Below are positions 12,041-20,056 of a stretch of 22,041 bases of DNA, piece after piece. The notes beneath the pieces were generated by a model, which was not told the origin of the DNA, made no database searches, and saw only the letters and a list, made by a program, of their open reading frames with translations. Position numbers and translations under genes: made by a program. Origin of the DNA: a virus; the IMG/VR virus record IMGVR_UViG_3300030329_002719, positions 1 to 22,041 of that record; one strand, 5' to 3'. The first letter of the stretch is position 1. Each line of letters opens with the position of its first letter.

Positions 12041-14439
12041 TGGCCATAGATAAAGCATTACCCAACACAATACCTGAAGAAGTAGAAGTTGATAAATTAG
12101 CAGGTATATTACCTACAAATCAAGAAGGTTCTCCTCAAGTAGAAATAGAAGTTGAAGAAGAAGGATTTATAGAACCTGAACCGGAATCGGCACAAATTCC
12201 ATTTGGAGCTAATTTAGCAGAGTTTATTCCAGAAGATGAATTAGAAAAAATGTCTGATAATCTAAGAGCAGATTATGAGATGGATAAATCATCAAGACAA
12301 GATTGGGAAAGATCTTATGTTGATGGTATTAAGTTATTAGGATTTAAATATGAAGAACGAGCTAGACCTTTTCAAGGGGCTAGTGGAGTTACTCATCCAT
12401 TACTTGCTGAATCAGCTACACAGTTTCAAGCACAAGCTTATAAAGAATTACTTCCACCAGGAGGTCCTGTAAAATGTAATATTGTAGGAGCTCATTCAAT
12501 AGATTCAGAGGATCAAGCTCAACGAGTTAAAGATTTTATGAATTATCAAATTACTAATGTAATGGAAGAATATGATCCTGATATGGATCAATTGTTATTT
12601 AATTTAGGACTTGCAGGTTCTGCTTTTAAAAAGATTTATTTTGATGCACAAGAACAAAGAGCTAAAGCTTCTTTTATTCCTTGTGAAGATTTAATTGTTC
12701 CTTTTTATGCAACAGATTTAGCTTCATCTCCTAGAGTTACTCACATTGTAAAACAAACATATAATGATGTAAGAAAAAATCAGGTAGCTGGTTTTTATAG
12801 AGATATAGAAATTAGACCATCTTTAACTAATACTAATGAAGTTCAAGAAGAATATCAAAATGTATCTGGAATTAGTTCCACTACCTATGGAGAAGAAGAT
12901 GACAATGAATATACATTATTTGAAATTCATTGTGATTTAAACATACCGGGTTTTGAAGATAGAGACGTTACAACAGGGGCAGCTACAGGTATAAGATTAC
13001 CTTACATTGTTACAATTGATGAAGGATCTGGAAAAATATTATCTGTTTATAGAAACTACATTGAAACCGATCCACTTCGTAAAAAAATACAATATTTTGT
13101 ACATTATAAGTTTTTGCCTGGTCTTGGTTTTTATGGCTTTGGTCTTATCCACATGCTCGGGGGTCTCTCCAGGACAGCTACGTCAGCCCTCCGTCAACTC
13201 ATTGATGCTGGTACGTTGTCCAATCTCCCTGCAGGATTTAAAGCGAGAGGGTTGCGAGTTGCAGACGACGATAACCCAATCCAACCAGGAGAATTCAGGG
13301 ATGTAGATGCACCATCTGGTGATTTAAGAGCAGGATTATTACCTTTACCTTATAAAGAACCTTCACAAACTTTATTCTTACTTTTAGGTTTTTGTGTAGA
13401 TGCAGGAAAAAGATTTGCAGCTGTTGCTGATGCAAAAGTAGCAGATTCTAATCAAGCTAATCCTGTAGGAACTACAATGGCTATGATTGAGCAAGGAACT
13501 AAAGTTATGAGTGCAATTCATAAAAGATTACACTATGCTCAAAGAATAGAATTTAAATTATTAGCAAAAGTATTTCAAACTTATTTACCACCAGAATATC
13601 CTTACAACGTAGTTGGTGGAAATAAAATGATTAAACAAACTGATTTTGATGACAGAGTAGATATAATTCCTGTTTCTGATCCTAGTATATTTTCTATGGC
13701 TCAGCGTATAGAATTAGCTCAAGCACAATTACAATTATCACAAACTAATCCACAAATTCATAATATATATGAAGCATATAGAAGAATGTATCAAGCATTA
13801 GGAGTACAAAATATTCAAGCAATCTTAAAACCACCTCCTAAACCTGAACCAGTAGATCCTGCTATGGAAAATGCTGAGGCTTTAAAAGGTAAAGAATTAC
13901 AAGCATGGCCAGAACAAAATCATTCTGCTCACATAAAAGCACATAGAGCTTTTATGTCATCTAGTTTGGTTCGTTCAAGTGTTCTTGCAATGGCTGCTTT
14001 ACAAGCACATATTTCTCAACATATTGGATTTTTAGCAAGACAAATGGTTATGGAACAAAATAAACAAATGTTAGAAGAAGTTGCTCAAAGATATAATGGT
14101 CAAATTCCTCCAGAAGTTCAAGAAGAACTCAAAAAAGCGTTAGAATCTCAAATTGCAGAGATGGAAGCACAAATAACTGAAGAAATTGTTGCTGAAGAAC
14201 AAGAATATTTAGAAGGTGCAGGAGAAGATCCGTTAGTAGCTCTTAAAAATCGTGAATTAGATATAAAAGAGCAAGATGCAATGAGAAAAGCTCAGTATGA
14301 TGAAGGTAGAAATATATTAGATACAGCTAAACTTGCACAAAAAGCACAAATTGATCAAGCTAAACTAGATCAAAATTTAAATATCGCTGAAATGAGAATA
14401 GAAAATCAGCAAGATATTGCAAGAATGAGAAAAAAGTGA
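12040..14439 (+). CDS. Portal protein, P22-like/marine podovirus type (799 aa)
   Basis: The dodecameric portal forms the DNA entry channel and binds TerL. The segment FQGASGVTHPLLAESATQFQ followed by AQAYKELLPPGGPV (about residues 111-145), then GLGFYGFGLIHMLGGLSRTA and the GFKARGLRV ... PGEFRDVDAP stretch (about 365-430), are signatures I associate with large podovirus portals. The C-terminal 150 residues are a Gln/Glu-rich coiled coil (barrel or tail part). The acidic N-terminal 60 residues look disordered. The start is GTG, overlapping the previous stop by one base (TAGTG). Residues around 365-425 have unusually GC-rich codons. Confidence 0.88.
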   Translation: MAIDKALPNTIPEEVEVDKLAGILPTNQEGSPQVEIEVEEEGFIEPEPESAQIPFGANLAEFIPEDELEKMSDNLRADYEMDKSSRQDWERSYVDGIKLLGFKYEERARPFQGASGVTHPLLAESATQFQAQAYKELLPPGGPVKCNIVGAHSIDSEDQAQRVKDFMNYQITNVMEEYDPDMDQLLFNLGLAGSAFKKIYFDAQEQRAKASFIPCEDLIVPFYATDLASSPRVTHIVKQTYNDVRKNQVAGFYRDIEIRPSLTNTNEVQEEYQNVSGISSTTYGEEDDNEYTLFEIHCDLNIPGFEDRDVTTGAATGIRLPYIVTIDEGSGKILSVYRNYIETDPLRKKIQYFVHYKFLPGLGFYGFGLIHMLGGLSRTATSALRQLIDAGTLSNLPAGFKARGLRVADDDNPIQPGEFRDVDAPSGDLRAGLLPLPYKEPSQTLFLLLGFCVDAGKRFAAVADAKVADSNQANPVGTTMAMIEQGTKVMSAIHKRLHYAQRIEFKLLAKVFQTYLPPEYPYNVVGGNKMIKQTDFDDRVDIIPVSDPSIFSMAQRIELAQAQLQLSQTNPQIHNIYEAYRRMYQALGVQNIQAILKPPPKPEPVDPAMENAEALKGKELQAWPEQNHSAHIKAHRAFMSSSLVRSSVLAMAALQAHISQHIGFLARQMVMEQNKQMLEEVAQRYNGQIPPEVQEELKKALESQIAEMEAQITEEIVAEEQEYLEGAGEDPLVALKNRELDIKEQDAMRKAQYDEGRNILDTAKLAQKAQIDQAKLDQNLNIAEMRIENQQDIARMRKK

Positions 14440-14675
14440 TGTCATATTCTGAAAATGATGCTAAATTAAGTCAGGGTATAAATGATTTCGCTGCGCATGT
14501 TGAGCAATATGCTAAAACGAGCGAAGATAAATTGATTATGGCCTCAGCTATGCTAGCTGTTGTTAAAGCGATCTACATAGATCATGCTATGAATGGACAA
14601 ATAGCAGAAACTGTTTTTGAAAAGCAACTTGAGGATGTTTTTCAGTTTAATTTGGTGAAACCAACGTTACACTAG
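14439..14675 (+). CDS. Small helical protein after portal (78 aa)
   Basis: Translation can begin at ATG 14439 (in the portal TGA as TGATG) or at GTG 14436 just before it; I chose the ATG. The product is helical and acidic, with a hydrophobic helix LIMASAMLAVVKAIYID in the middle that is amphipathic rather than clearly membrane-spanning. No family is recognised. Its position after portal suggests a small structural or assembly protein. Confidence 0.6.
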   Translation: MSYSENDAKLSQGINDFAAHVEQYAKTSEDKLIMASAMLAVVKAIYIDHAMNGQIAETVFEKQLEDVFQFNLVKPTLH

Positions 14676-14683
14676 GAGTATAT

Positions 14684-14878
14684 ATGCCAAAAGGACCAGG
14701 AACATATGGAAGTAAGGTGGGTAGACCACCAAAAAATAATAAATCATATAAACACGGGGGTAAAATTCATCCCGGACCATCAGTAGATGGTATTGATGTT
14801 GCAACAAATGTTGCAAAACCTAATAAAACTATGCGAGGAGTAGGTGCAGCTACCAAAGGCATTAAATTTTTCGGATAA
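14684..14878 (+). CDS. Small basic protein with AT-hook-like motif (64 aa)
   Basis: AGGAG ribosome site before the ATG. The product MPKGPGTYGSKVGRPPKNNK is strongly basic; GRPPK is an AT-hook-like core and HGGKIHPGPS gives a flexible Gly/Pro/His region. Short MPKGPGTYG-type proteins are, to my knowledge, common in marine podoviruses, with unknown role, possibly DNA-binding virion components. The 3' third is overlapped by the start of the Cys-rich gene at 14844. Confidence 0.65.
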   Translation: MPKGPGTYGSKVGRPPKNNKSYKHGGKIHPGPSVDGIDVATNVAKPNKTMRGVGAATKGIKFFG

Positions 14879-15014
14879 TCTTTGTCAACACTGCGGACAT
14901 GCATGTCATCATACCAATGGTGGCAGCTGTACTAGTTGTGATTGCAATAATTGTGAACATGAGCTAGAAAACACTGTTGAATTCGAACCTGAGTTCGAAT
15001 TAACTATTCATTAA
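14844..15014 (+). CDS. Cys-rich metal-binding peptide, GTG start (56 aa)
   Basis: A GTG at 14844 preceded by GAGGAG (14834-14839) opens a frame ending at TAA 15012-15014. It codes a short lead (MQLPKALNFSDN), then a segment with seven Cys and several His: CQHCGHACHH, then CTSCDCNNCEH, and an acidic tail (EFEPEFELTIH). The CxxC...CxxCxCxxC layout with His suggests one or two zinc sites or an iron-sulfur site. It overlaps the previous gene by 35 bases. A perfect 9-bp hairpin (14980-14988 with 14993-15001) lies in the tail codons. No family name can be given. Confidence 0.55.
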   Translation: MQLPKALNFSDNLCQHCGHACHHTNGGSCTSCDCNNCEHELENTVEFEPEFELTIH

Positions 15015-15026
15015 CGAGGAGGTTAT

Positions 15027-15161
15027 ATGAATTTACTAAAAGACTTATGGGCTCACTTGAAAGAGTGGTCAGACTGGTCAATCAAGGATTGGATTAAAGC
15101 GGCTATTGTTGCTATTATAGTTCTAGTTGTTATTGGTCAGATAACTGGAGGAGGAGCCTAG
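15027..15161 (+). CDS. Small single-span membrane protein, holin-like (44 aa)
   Basis: A perfect GAGGAGG site precedes the ATG. The product has a Trp-rich amphipathic N-terminus (MNLLKDLWAHLKEWSDW, SIKDW) and one strong membrane helix (AAIVAIIVLVVIG), ending QITGGGA. The neighbours are a holin-like gene and, 600 bases on, a lysozyme, so it may be a small holin, pinholin or accessory lysis peptide. The stop is three bases before the next start. No family is certain. Confidence 0.6.
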   Translation: MNLLKDLWAHLKEWSDWSIKDWIKAAIVAIIVLVVIGQITGGGA

Positions 15162-15164
15162 ACT

Positions 15165-15560
15165 ATGGTCTGGCAACTCTTAGCAAAACCCTTACTCGGC
15201 GTTGCCGCAGACACGGTCCGTGGCTTCGTCGAGACCAAAAAGGCGAAGGCCGAACTCAAAGTTACAGAAATTAAAGCTGCTACTAAGTTAAAAGAAGATC
15301 AAATCAAGGGAAAAGTAAAATGGGAAGCATCTGCTGTTGATCAAATGAAAGGCTCGTGGAAAGATGAGCTAATTTTAATTTGTCTTTTGGCTCCAGCGAC
15401 GCTCGTATTTTTTCCCGGAATGACAGAACATATTCATGCTGGGTTTATTGCCCTGCAATCACTTCCGGATTATTATAAACACCTCTTATATATTGCCTGC
15501 TCAGCAAGCTTCGGCATCAAGGCAGGAAAAGGTGCAATGGGATTAATTAAAAAGAAATAA
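15165..15560 (+). CDS. Holin-like membrane protein (131 aa)
   Basis: GGAGGAGGAG precedes the ATG. The N-terminal half is a charged amphipathic helix (residues 20-60, rich in Lys/Ala/Glu); then comes SWKDELILICLLAPATLVFF (membrane segment 1), a GMTEHIHAGFIALQSLPDYY linker, and LLYIACSASFGIKAGKG (segment 2), closing with a Lys tail. This resembles the gene-transfer-agent/phage 3TM holin family (SWKDE, PDWY and FGxK features), though I place it by pattern only. A lysis role fits the lysozyme two genes on. The first 30 codons are much more GC-rich than the rest. Confidence 0.55.
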   Translation: MVWQLLAKPLLGVAADTVRGFVETKKAKAELKVTEIKAATKLKEDQIKGKVKWEASAVDQMKGSWKDELILICLLAPATLVFFPGMTEHIHAGFIALQSLPDYYKHLLYIACSASFGIKAGKGAMGLIKKK

Positions 15561-15772
15561 TGCCATTTAGATCAGAAAAGCAAAGAAAATATCTTTGGGC
15601 TAATGAACCAGAAATTGCAAAAAAATGGTCTAAAGAATATGGTAGTTCCATTAAAGCGAAAGATGGTGTAAACCTTTCACAACTTAGAAAAAATTCTAAA
15701 AATCCAAAAGGGGTTGCAAAAGGTTGCGGTCTTGTAATGGATGATAGAAGAAAGGTAACAAAATATGTCTGA
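15560..15772 (+). CDS. Conserved small phage protein MPFRSEKQRKYLWANEPEIA type (70 aa)
   Basis: Start overlaps the previous stop (TAATG). The N-terminal MPFRSEKQRKYLWANEPEIA and KKWSKEYG motif is widespread in phage genomes and has no assigned function. The C-terminus ends GCGLVMDDRRKVTKYV, a Gly/Arg/Lys tail also frequent in small phage proteins. Basic and probably helical; it may bind DNA or a virion surface. It overlaps the lysozyme gene by eight bases. Confidence 0.65.
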   Translation: MPFRSEKQRKYLWANEPEIAKKWSKEYGSSIKAKDGVNLSQLRKNSKNPKGVAKGCGLVMDDRRKVTKYV

Positions 15773-16205
15773 TAGTTTAGCAGATCGAGTAAAACAAAAC
15801 GAAGGCTTTAGAAATAAAATTTATAAGGATACCCTAGGATTCGCTACGATTGGCTACGGCCATAAAGTAGTAGAAGGAGATCCTTTTGAAGAAGGAGTAG
15901 AATATCCTAAAGAACAATTAGAAGAAGTTTTTAAAACTGATTTAGAACATGCACAATTATTATGTCAAAATATGTTTATGTGTGATTTAAGTTATGATGC
16001 TCCTGAACTTTTGAAGGAAATTTATACAGAAATGATTTTTCAACTTGGCCCTGGTGGAGTCTCCAAGTTTAAAAAAACTTTTGATTATGTTAAAATGAAG
16101 AAATTTAAAGAGGCAAGTATTGAGATGCTCGACTCCAGATGGTATAAACAGACCCCCAACAGAGCAAAACATTTAAGTGATTTGATGGCTTCTGTTGAAG
16201 TATGA
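15765..16205 (+). CDS. T4-type lysozyme, GH24 endolysin (146 aa)
   Basis: Hydrolyses the peptidoglycan glycan strand at the end of infection. The catalytic triad is preserved with T4 spacing: E13 (QNEGF), D22 (YKDTLGF) and T28 (TIGYGH), each two residues later than in T4 lysozyme (E11, D20, T26). The C-terminal WYKQTPNRAKHLSDLM matches the TP-RA helix of the family. No signal peptide is visible, so release needs a holin, probably one of the upstream membrane proteins. AAAGG ribosome site; stop overlaps the next ATG (ATGA). Length is close to the family norm. Confidence 0.9.
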   Translation: MSDSLADRVKQNEGFRNKIYKDTLGFATIGYGHKVVEGDPFEEGVEYPKEQLEEVFKTDLEHAQLLCQNMFMCDLSYDAPELLKEIYTEMIFQLGPGGVSKFKKTFDYVKMKKFKEASIEMLDSRWYKQTPNRAKHLSDLMASVEV

Positions 16206-16381
16206 AATTACCTGGAAAAAGATTTGGACCTCCTCCATTGAGAGGTCCATTACCACAAGGTTTAAAATATAAACCTTTAAAAGTAACTAAAATAAACATA
16301 TCAGATGATTTTCCTAGTTTTAAAAATGGAGGATTATCTAATGATAAATTAATTAAAAAAATAAGGAAAAATTATGCCTGA
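16202..16381 (+). CDS. Small Pro/Lys-rich protein (59 aa)
   Basis: The start overlaps the lysozyme stop as ATGA and the stop overlaps the next gene by eight bases. The product begins MKLPGKRFGPPPLRGPLPQG, a Pro/Gly-rich string resembling small proteins I have seen in marine phages (RGPxPQGL), then a basic region ending KLIKKIRKNYA. The role is unknown; it is likely disordered and could bind nucleic acid or a partner. Confidence 0.6.
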   Translation: MKLPGKRFGPPPLRGPLPQGLKYKPLKVTKINISDDFPSFKNGGLSNDKLIKKIRKNYA

Positions 16382-16583
16382 TTATTTTCTTTCATTTATT
16401 GAAAGATTAAGAAAAGAAATAAAGACTAGACAAGAGCAGCTAACTCAAGTTATAACAGGAGATGTGAAGGAAATCACCACATATAAGTATGTGTTAGGAC
16501 AACTTCATGCTTGGAATAAAATAGATCAGGAACTCACGAACCTGCTAAAGAAACAGGAGCTAGATGACGATGACCAAAACTAA
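16374..16583 (+). CDS. Small helical hypothetical protein (69 aa)
   Basis: AAGGA ribosome site. Almost wholly helical and charged: FIERLRKEIKTRQEQLTQVI, a GDVKEITTYKYVLGQL turn, then IDQELTNLLKKQELDDDDQN. The RQ-QL...G-v...Y..-GQL...QE..-LL layout is a familiar small phage protein of unknown role. It overlaps the GroES-like gene by 20 bases. Confidence 0.6.
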   Translation: MPDYFLSFIERLRKEIKTRQEQLTQVITGDVKEITTYKYVLGQLHAWNKIDQELTNLLKKQELDDDDQN

Positions 16584-16992
16584 TGTTTTACCAAAACAAG
16601 TTTTTGCCTTAGAAGAAAAAAATAAAGAGAAAAAAGATACTAGAACAGAATTAGAAAAACTACCTACACCTGCAGGGTGGAGATTAGTTGTAATGCCTTT
16701 AAAAATTAAAGAAAAAACTAAAGGCGGAGTTTTACTTACAGACAAAGTAGTTGAAGAAAGTCAATGGACTACTAATGTTGGTCTAGTAATGAAAATGGGA
16801 GATTTATGTTATATAGATAAAGAAAAATTTCCTACAGGGCCCTGGTGTAAAGAGAAAGACTGGATACTTTTCGGTAGATATGCCGGAGCAAGAATTAAAA
16901 TCGACGGTGGAGAACTAAGGATACTTAATGATGATGAAGTTATGGGCATTGTAAAGAAACCTGAAGATGTTTTATCACCGCTAACAAACTAA
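16564..16992 (+). CDS. GroES-like co-chaperonin (142 aa)
   Basis: After a 35-residue charged leader, PTPAGWRLVVMPLKIKEKTK, then GGVLLTDKVVEESQ, a mobile-loop-like region, a glycine-bounded KMGD turn, DWILFGRYAGARIKI and LRILNDDEVMGIV follow the Cpn10/GroES fold in order. Phage versions (such as T4 gp31) replace or aid GroES in folding the major capsid protein in the host GroEL cage. Scaffold and MCP genes just downstream fit that job. The GGVLLTD string is like the GGIVLT mobile loop that contacts GroEL. AGGAG is the ribosome site; ATG 16570 is an alternative start. Confidence 0.8.
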   Translation: MTMTKTNVLPKQVFALEEKNKEKKDTRTELEKLPTPAGWRLVVMPLKIKEKTKGGVLLTDKVVEESQWTTNVGLVMKMGDLCYIDKEKFPTGPWCKEKDWILFGRYAGARIKIDGGELRILNDDEVMGIVKKPEDVLSPLTN

Positions 16993-17007
16993 CATGAGGA
17001 GATAGTC

Positions 17008-17946
17008 ATGCCAGAAGCACAACCAGCATTAAGCGAAGAAAAAACAATACCTATTGAAGATACAGGAGATGCAGTAGATGTAGAATTAAAAGATGTTGTT
17101 GAAGAAGCAACAAAAGAAACTCCAGTTGAAACAAAAGAAGAAAAACAAGAATCTTCAGAACATGAAGAATATTCTTCTAGTGTTAAAAAAAGAATAAATG
17201 ATTTAACAAAAAAATGGCGAGAAGAAGAACGTCAAAAAGAAGCAGCTTTACAATTTGCAGAAAGTGCAAAGAAAAAGAATGATGAATTAGAGAAAAAAGT
17301 AACTTCTTTAGATGATAGTTATATTGAAGAAGTTGCACAAAAAGTGGATATGACAGAACTAAATTTAAAAAGAGATTTAGCCGCTGCTCATCAAAAACAA
17401 GATTTTGAAAAAGTTGCAGAAATACAAGCAGCTTTATCGGATAATTCAGTTCAAAAACAAAGAGTTTTAGCTTTAAAAAAGAAAGCAGAAGCTCCAGCTA
17501 AAGAAGTTCCAGCTGAAACACCTACTGAATTTAAACAACAAGCTCAACCTACTCAACAAAGACCTCAACCTAGCGAAAAAGCTCAAGCATGGGCTAAAGC
17601 TAATCCTTGGTTCGGTCAAGGAGAAGGAAAAGATGAGGTAATGACATTTGCTACTTGGGGTATTCATACTCAATTAGTAAATGAAGGAGTTAATCCTGAG
17701 TCAGATGAATATTATAATGAAATTAATAATAGACTTTCATCCCATTTTCCTGATAAGATGGGGAAAACGAATTCCAACTCGAGTCAAACTAACAACAGAA
17801 TCGCTCAGACTGTTGCTGGTGCTAATACTGCTCGATCTGGAGGTAAACCTGGGCGCCGCACTGTGAAGCTCACACCATCACAGGTTACAATAGCAAAAAA
17901 ACTTGGTGTGCCATTAGATGAATACGCAAAATTCGTGAAGGAGTAA
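17008..17946 (+). CDS. Capsid scaffold/assembly protein (312 aa)
   Basis: Position just upstream of MCP genes, acidic disordered N-terminus (residues 1-55), long charged coiled coil (57-165), Pro/Gln-rich linker (165-190), and a short conserved helical tail ending VKLTPSQVTIAKKLGVPLDE YAKFVKE all fit a scaffold that guides procapsid assembly through its C-terminal helices and leaves before maturation. GAGGAG ribosome site. Similar layouts are known in T7-like and related marine phages. The codons for residues 250-290 are more GC-rich. No protease domain is present. Confidence 0.75.
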   Translation: MPEAQPALSEEKTIPIEDTGDAVDVELKDVVEEATKETPVETKEEKQESSEHEEYSSSVKKRINDLTKKWREEERQKEAALQFAESAKKKNDELEKKVTSLDDSYIEEVAQKVDMTELNLKRDLAAAHQKQDFEKVAEIQAALSDNSVQKQRVLALKKKAEAPAKEVPAETPTEFKQQAQPTQQRPQPSEKAQAWAKANPWFGQGEGKDEVMTFATWGIHTQLVNEGVNPESDEYYNEINNRLSSHFPDKMGKTNSNSSQTNNRIAQTVAGANTARSGGKPGRRTVKLTPSQVTIAKKLGVPLDEYAKFVKE

Positions 17947-17949
17947 AAC

Positions 17950-18417
17950 ATGGAAAACGTAAAATTGAAAAAAACTACTCGACACGCTGAAACTAGGGAC
18001 ATTGAAGCTCGTAAAACGGTATGGTCCCCGCCGAGACAACTAGATGCGCCTGAACCACCTGAAGGGTTCAAGTTTCGTTGGCTTAGGGAGTCAATCCAAG
18101 GTCAGCCTGATGATAAAAATATTACATCAAGGTTGAGAGAGGGTTATGAACTAGTCAGGGAAGATGAATTATCAGCAGAGGATAAATTAAAATATCCTTC
18201 GTTGGCTGAAGGTAAATATAAAGGTGTAATAGGAGTTGGAGGTTTGTTATTAGCTAAAATTCCTCTTGAACTTGCTAAACAAAGGAATGAATACTTTGAA
18301 AGGAAGTCTCAAGAAACACAAGAAGCTATAGACAATGAGGTTTTAAAAGACGAGCACCCGAGCATGCCTATTACTAAAAATAGGAGCTCAAAAGTAACAT
18401 TTGGAGGTTCTCGATAA
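17950..18417 (+). CDS. Putative virion protein between scaffold and capsid genes (155 aa)
   Basis: AAGGAG ribosome site, four bases after the scaffold stop. The product has a basic N-terminus with WSPPRQLDAPEPPEGFKFRW, then RESIQGQPDDKNITSRLREG YELVRE, a Gly-rich hydrophobic GVIGVGGLLLAKIPLELAKQ segment and a long charged helix. The C-terminus ends in NRSSKVTFGGSR. In marine podoviruses a gene of this type sits beside the capsid genes, but no function is known to me. It may be a minor head protein. The first ~40 codons are GC-richer than the rest. Confidence 0.65.
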   Translation: MENVKLKKTTRHAETRDIEARKTVWSPPRQLDAPEPPEGFKFRWLRESIQGQPDDKNITSRLREGYELVREDELSAEDKLKYPSLAEGKYKGVIGVGGLLLAKIPLELAKQRNEYFERKSQETQEAIDNEVLKDEHPSMPITKNRSSKVTFGGSR

Positions 18418-18463
18418 TTCTGAATTGGTCGGAATATTGATGCCTCTATAAAAGGAGTAAATT

Positions 18464-19048
18464 ATGGCAAATGTAGATGCGCCTAGAGGACTAGTTCCTG
18501 TTAAAATGCTTGGAAACAAGTATGAAACAGCTGGTTTCTCTACTTATAAAGTTGCTTCTGGTTACGCATCAAACATCTTTAATGGTACAGCTGTTCAGCT
18601 AAAAGCTGACGGAACTATTGAACTAGCAGTAGACACTAAAGCAAGTTCTGCAAAAATTGTAGGAGTTTGCGGAGGTGTAAGTTACACTGATTCAACAGGA
18701 AAACCGGTTTGGAAAAACTATTGGCCAGCTTCAACTGCAACCCAAGGTTCAGTAGATGCGGAAATTAAAGTTTATGATGATCCAGATCAACTATTTATCG
18801 TCCAAGCGGACGGTGCTGCTGATCAAACATCAGTAGGAGCCAATGCACCTATGGTAGGTAATGCAAATGGTAATACAACTAATGGTATGAGTACAATGGA
18901 ACTCGACTTTTCAGCATTAACAGCTTCAGATGAGCAGTTAAGAGTTGTTGGAATAGTCCAAGATCCTGACAATACTGCTGGTTTAACAAACGTAGATTTG
19001 ATTGTTAGAATTAACGATCATGCCTACACTAACTTAGCGGGGATATAA
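18464..19048 (+). CDS. Putative capsid decoration/head protein (194 aa)
   Basis: AAAGGAG ribosome site. The start MANVDAPRGLVPVKMLGNKY resembles a common phage structural family (MANVDAPxGLxPV) that is strand-rich and encoded next to the MCP. Most of the chain is short beta strands with Gly/Thr/Asp turns; the C-terminus is VDLIVRINDHAYTNLAGI. No Cys cluster, no signal peptide. Likely a decoration protein that stabilises the capsid, by position and family pattern only. The stop is three bases before the MCP start. Confidence 0.7.
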   Translation: MANVDAPRGLVPVKMLGNKYETAGFSTYKVASGYASNIFNGTAVQLKADGTIELAVDTKASSAKIVGVCGGVSYTDSTGKPVWKNYWPASTATQGSVDAEIKVYDDPDQLFIVQADGAADQTSVGANAPMVGNANGNTTNGMSTMELDFSALTASDEQLRVVGIVQDPDNTAGLTNVDLIVRINDHAYTNLAGI

Positions 19049-19051
19049 TAT

Positions 19052-19975
19052 ATGGCTATTTCAAGATCCCAGTTAGCCAAAGAATTAGAGCCGGGTTTAA
19101 ATGCTCTCTTTGGCTTAGAATACAAACGCTATGAGAACGAAGCAGCAGAAATCTTCGACCAAGAAAGTTCAGACAGAGCTTTTGAAGAAGAAGTAATGTT
19201 AGGCGGGTTCGCTGGAGCTCCTGTGAAAAATGAAGGTGCAGCAATCAATTATGATACTGCGCAAGAATCTTTCACTGCGAGATACACTAACGAAACTATT
19301 GCTCTTGCTTTCGCTATCACTGAAGAAGCTGTAGAGGACAACCTTTACGACAGAGTCAGTGCTAGATACACAAAAGCATTAGCTCGTTCTATGGCTAATA
19401 CTAAGCAAGTTAAGGGTGCTAATATCCTTAACAATGCATTTTCAACAAACGCTGCTAATTTTGGTGGAGACGGGGTTGCATTAGCATCCACTGCTCACCC
19501 AACTTTAACAGGTGGAAATTTCTCAAACAGATCTGCAACAGATGCTGACTTGAATGAGACTTCTCTTGAACAAGGAGTTATTGATATTTCAAACTTCATT
19601 GATGAAAGAGGATTGAAAATTGCATTAAAACCAATGAAAATGATTATTCCTTCTGCTCTACAATTTGTAGCAGATAGATTAATGAATTCAGACGGTAGAG
19701 TTGGTACAGCTGATAATGACATCAACGTATTTAAAGCGAGTAGATCTAATGGATATATTCCTCAAGGATACACTGTTAATCATTATTTAACTGATACTGA
19801 CGCTTGGTTCTTAAAAACCGATTGTCCAAATGGTCTAAAGCATTTTGTAAGAACACCAATTACAACTGCTATGGAAGGCGATTTCGATACAGGAAATATG
19901 AGATACAAAGCTCGTGAAAGATATAGCTTTGGCTTCTCTGATCCAAGAGCAGTTTATGCTTCTCAAGGTTCGTAA
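19052..19975 (+). CDS. Major capsid protein, HK97-fold type (307 aa)
   Basis: The product MAISRSQLAKELEPGLNALF, then an E-x-x-E/F-rich region, NETIALAFAITEEAVEDNLY, MANTKQVKGANILNNAF, ALASTAHPTLTGGNFSNRS and GLKIALKPMKMIIPSALQFV follows the gpT/Mu-like and marine podovirus MCP layout: N-arm, long spine helix, then the P-domain and A-domain, ending in YSFGFSDPRAVYASQGS. Size is normal. Codons are less AT-biased than in neighbouring genes, as expected for a highly expressed protein. A strong terminator follows 28 bases later. GroES-like and scaffold products upstream would serve it. Confidence 0.88.
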   Translation: MAISRSQLAKELEPGLNALFGLEYKRYENEAAEIFDQESSDRAFEEEVMLGGFAGAPVKNEGAAINYDTAQESFTARYTNETIALAFAITEEAVEDNLYDRVSARYTKALARSMANTKQVKGANILNNAFSTNAANFGGDGVALASTAHPTLTGGNFSNRSATDADLNETSLEQGVIDISNFIDERGLKIALKPMKMIIPSALQFVADRLMNSDGRVGTADNDINVFKASRSNGYIPQGYTVNHYLTDTDAWFLKTDCPNGLKHFVRTPITTAMEGDFDTGNMRYKARERYSFGFSDPRAVYASQGS

Positions 19976-20002
19976 AATTTAACTAATCTTTCTTAGGTGA
20001 AG

Positions 20003-20033
20003 AAGGCGCTTGTAAGAGCGCCTTTTTTATTTT
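20003..20033 (+). terminator. Rho-independent terminator after major capsid gene
   Basis: AAGGCGCT 20003-20010 and AGCGCCTT 20017-20024 form a perfect 8-bp stem with a TGTAAG loop, followed by TTTTATTTTAT. It ends the capsid operon. Confidence 0.85.
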
Positions 20034-20056
20034 ATACTCATAGTTTCCTAGATTAA

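Noticed and set aside
13007-13306. 99-aa + strand ORF inside the portal gene
   Set aside because: It is an alternative frame of a strongly conserved portal segment with no ribosome site.
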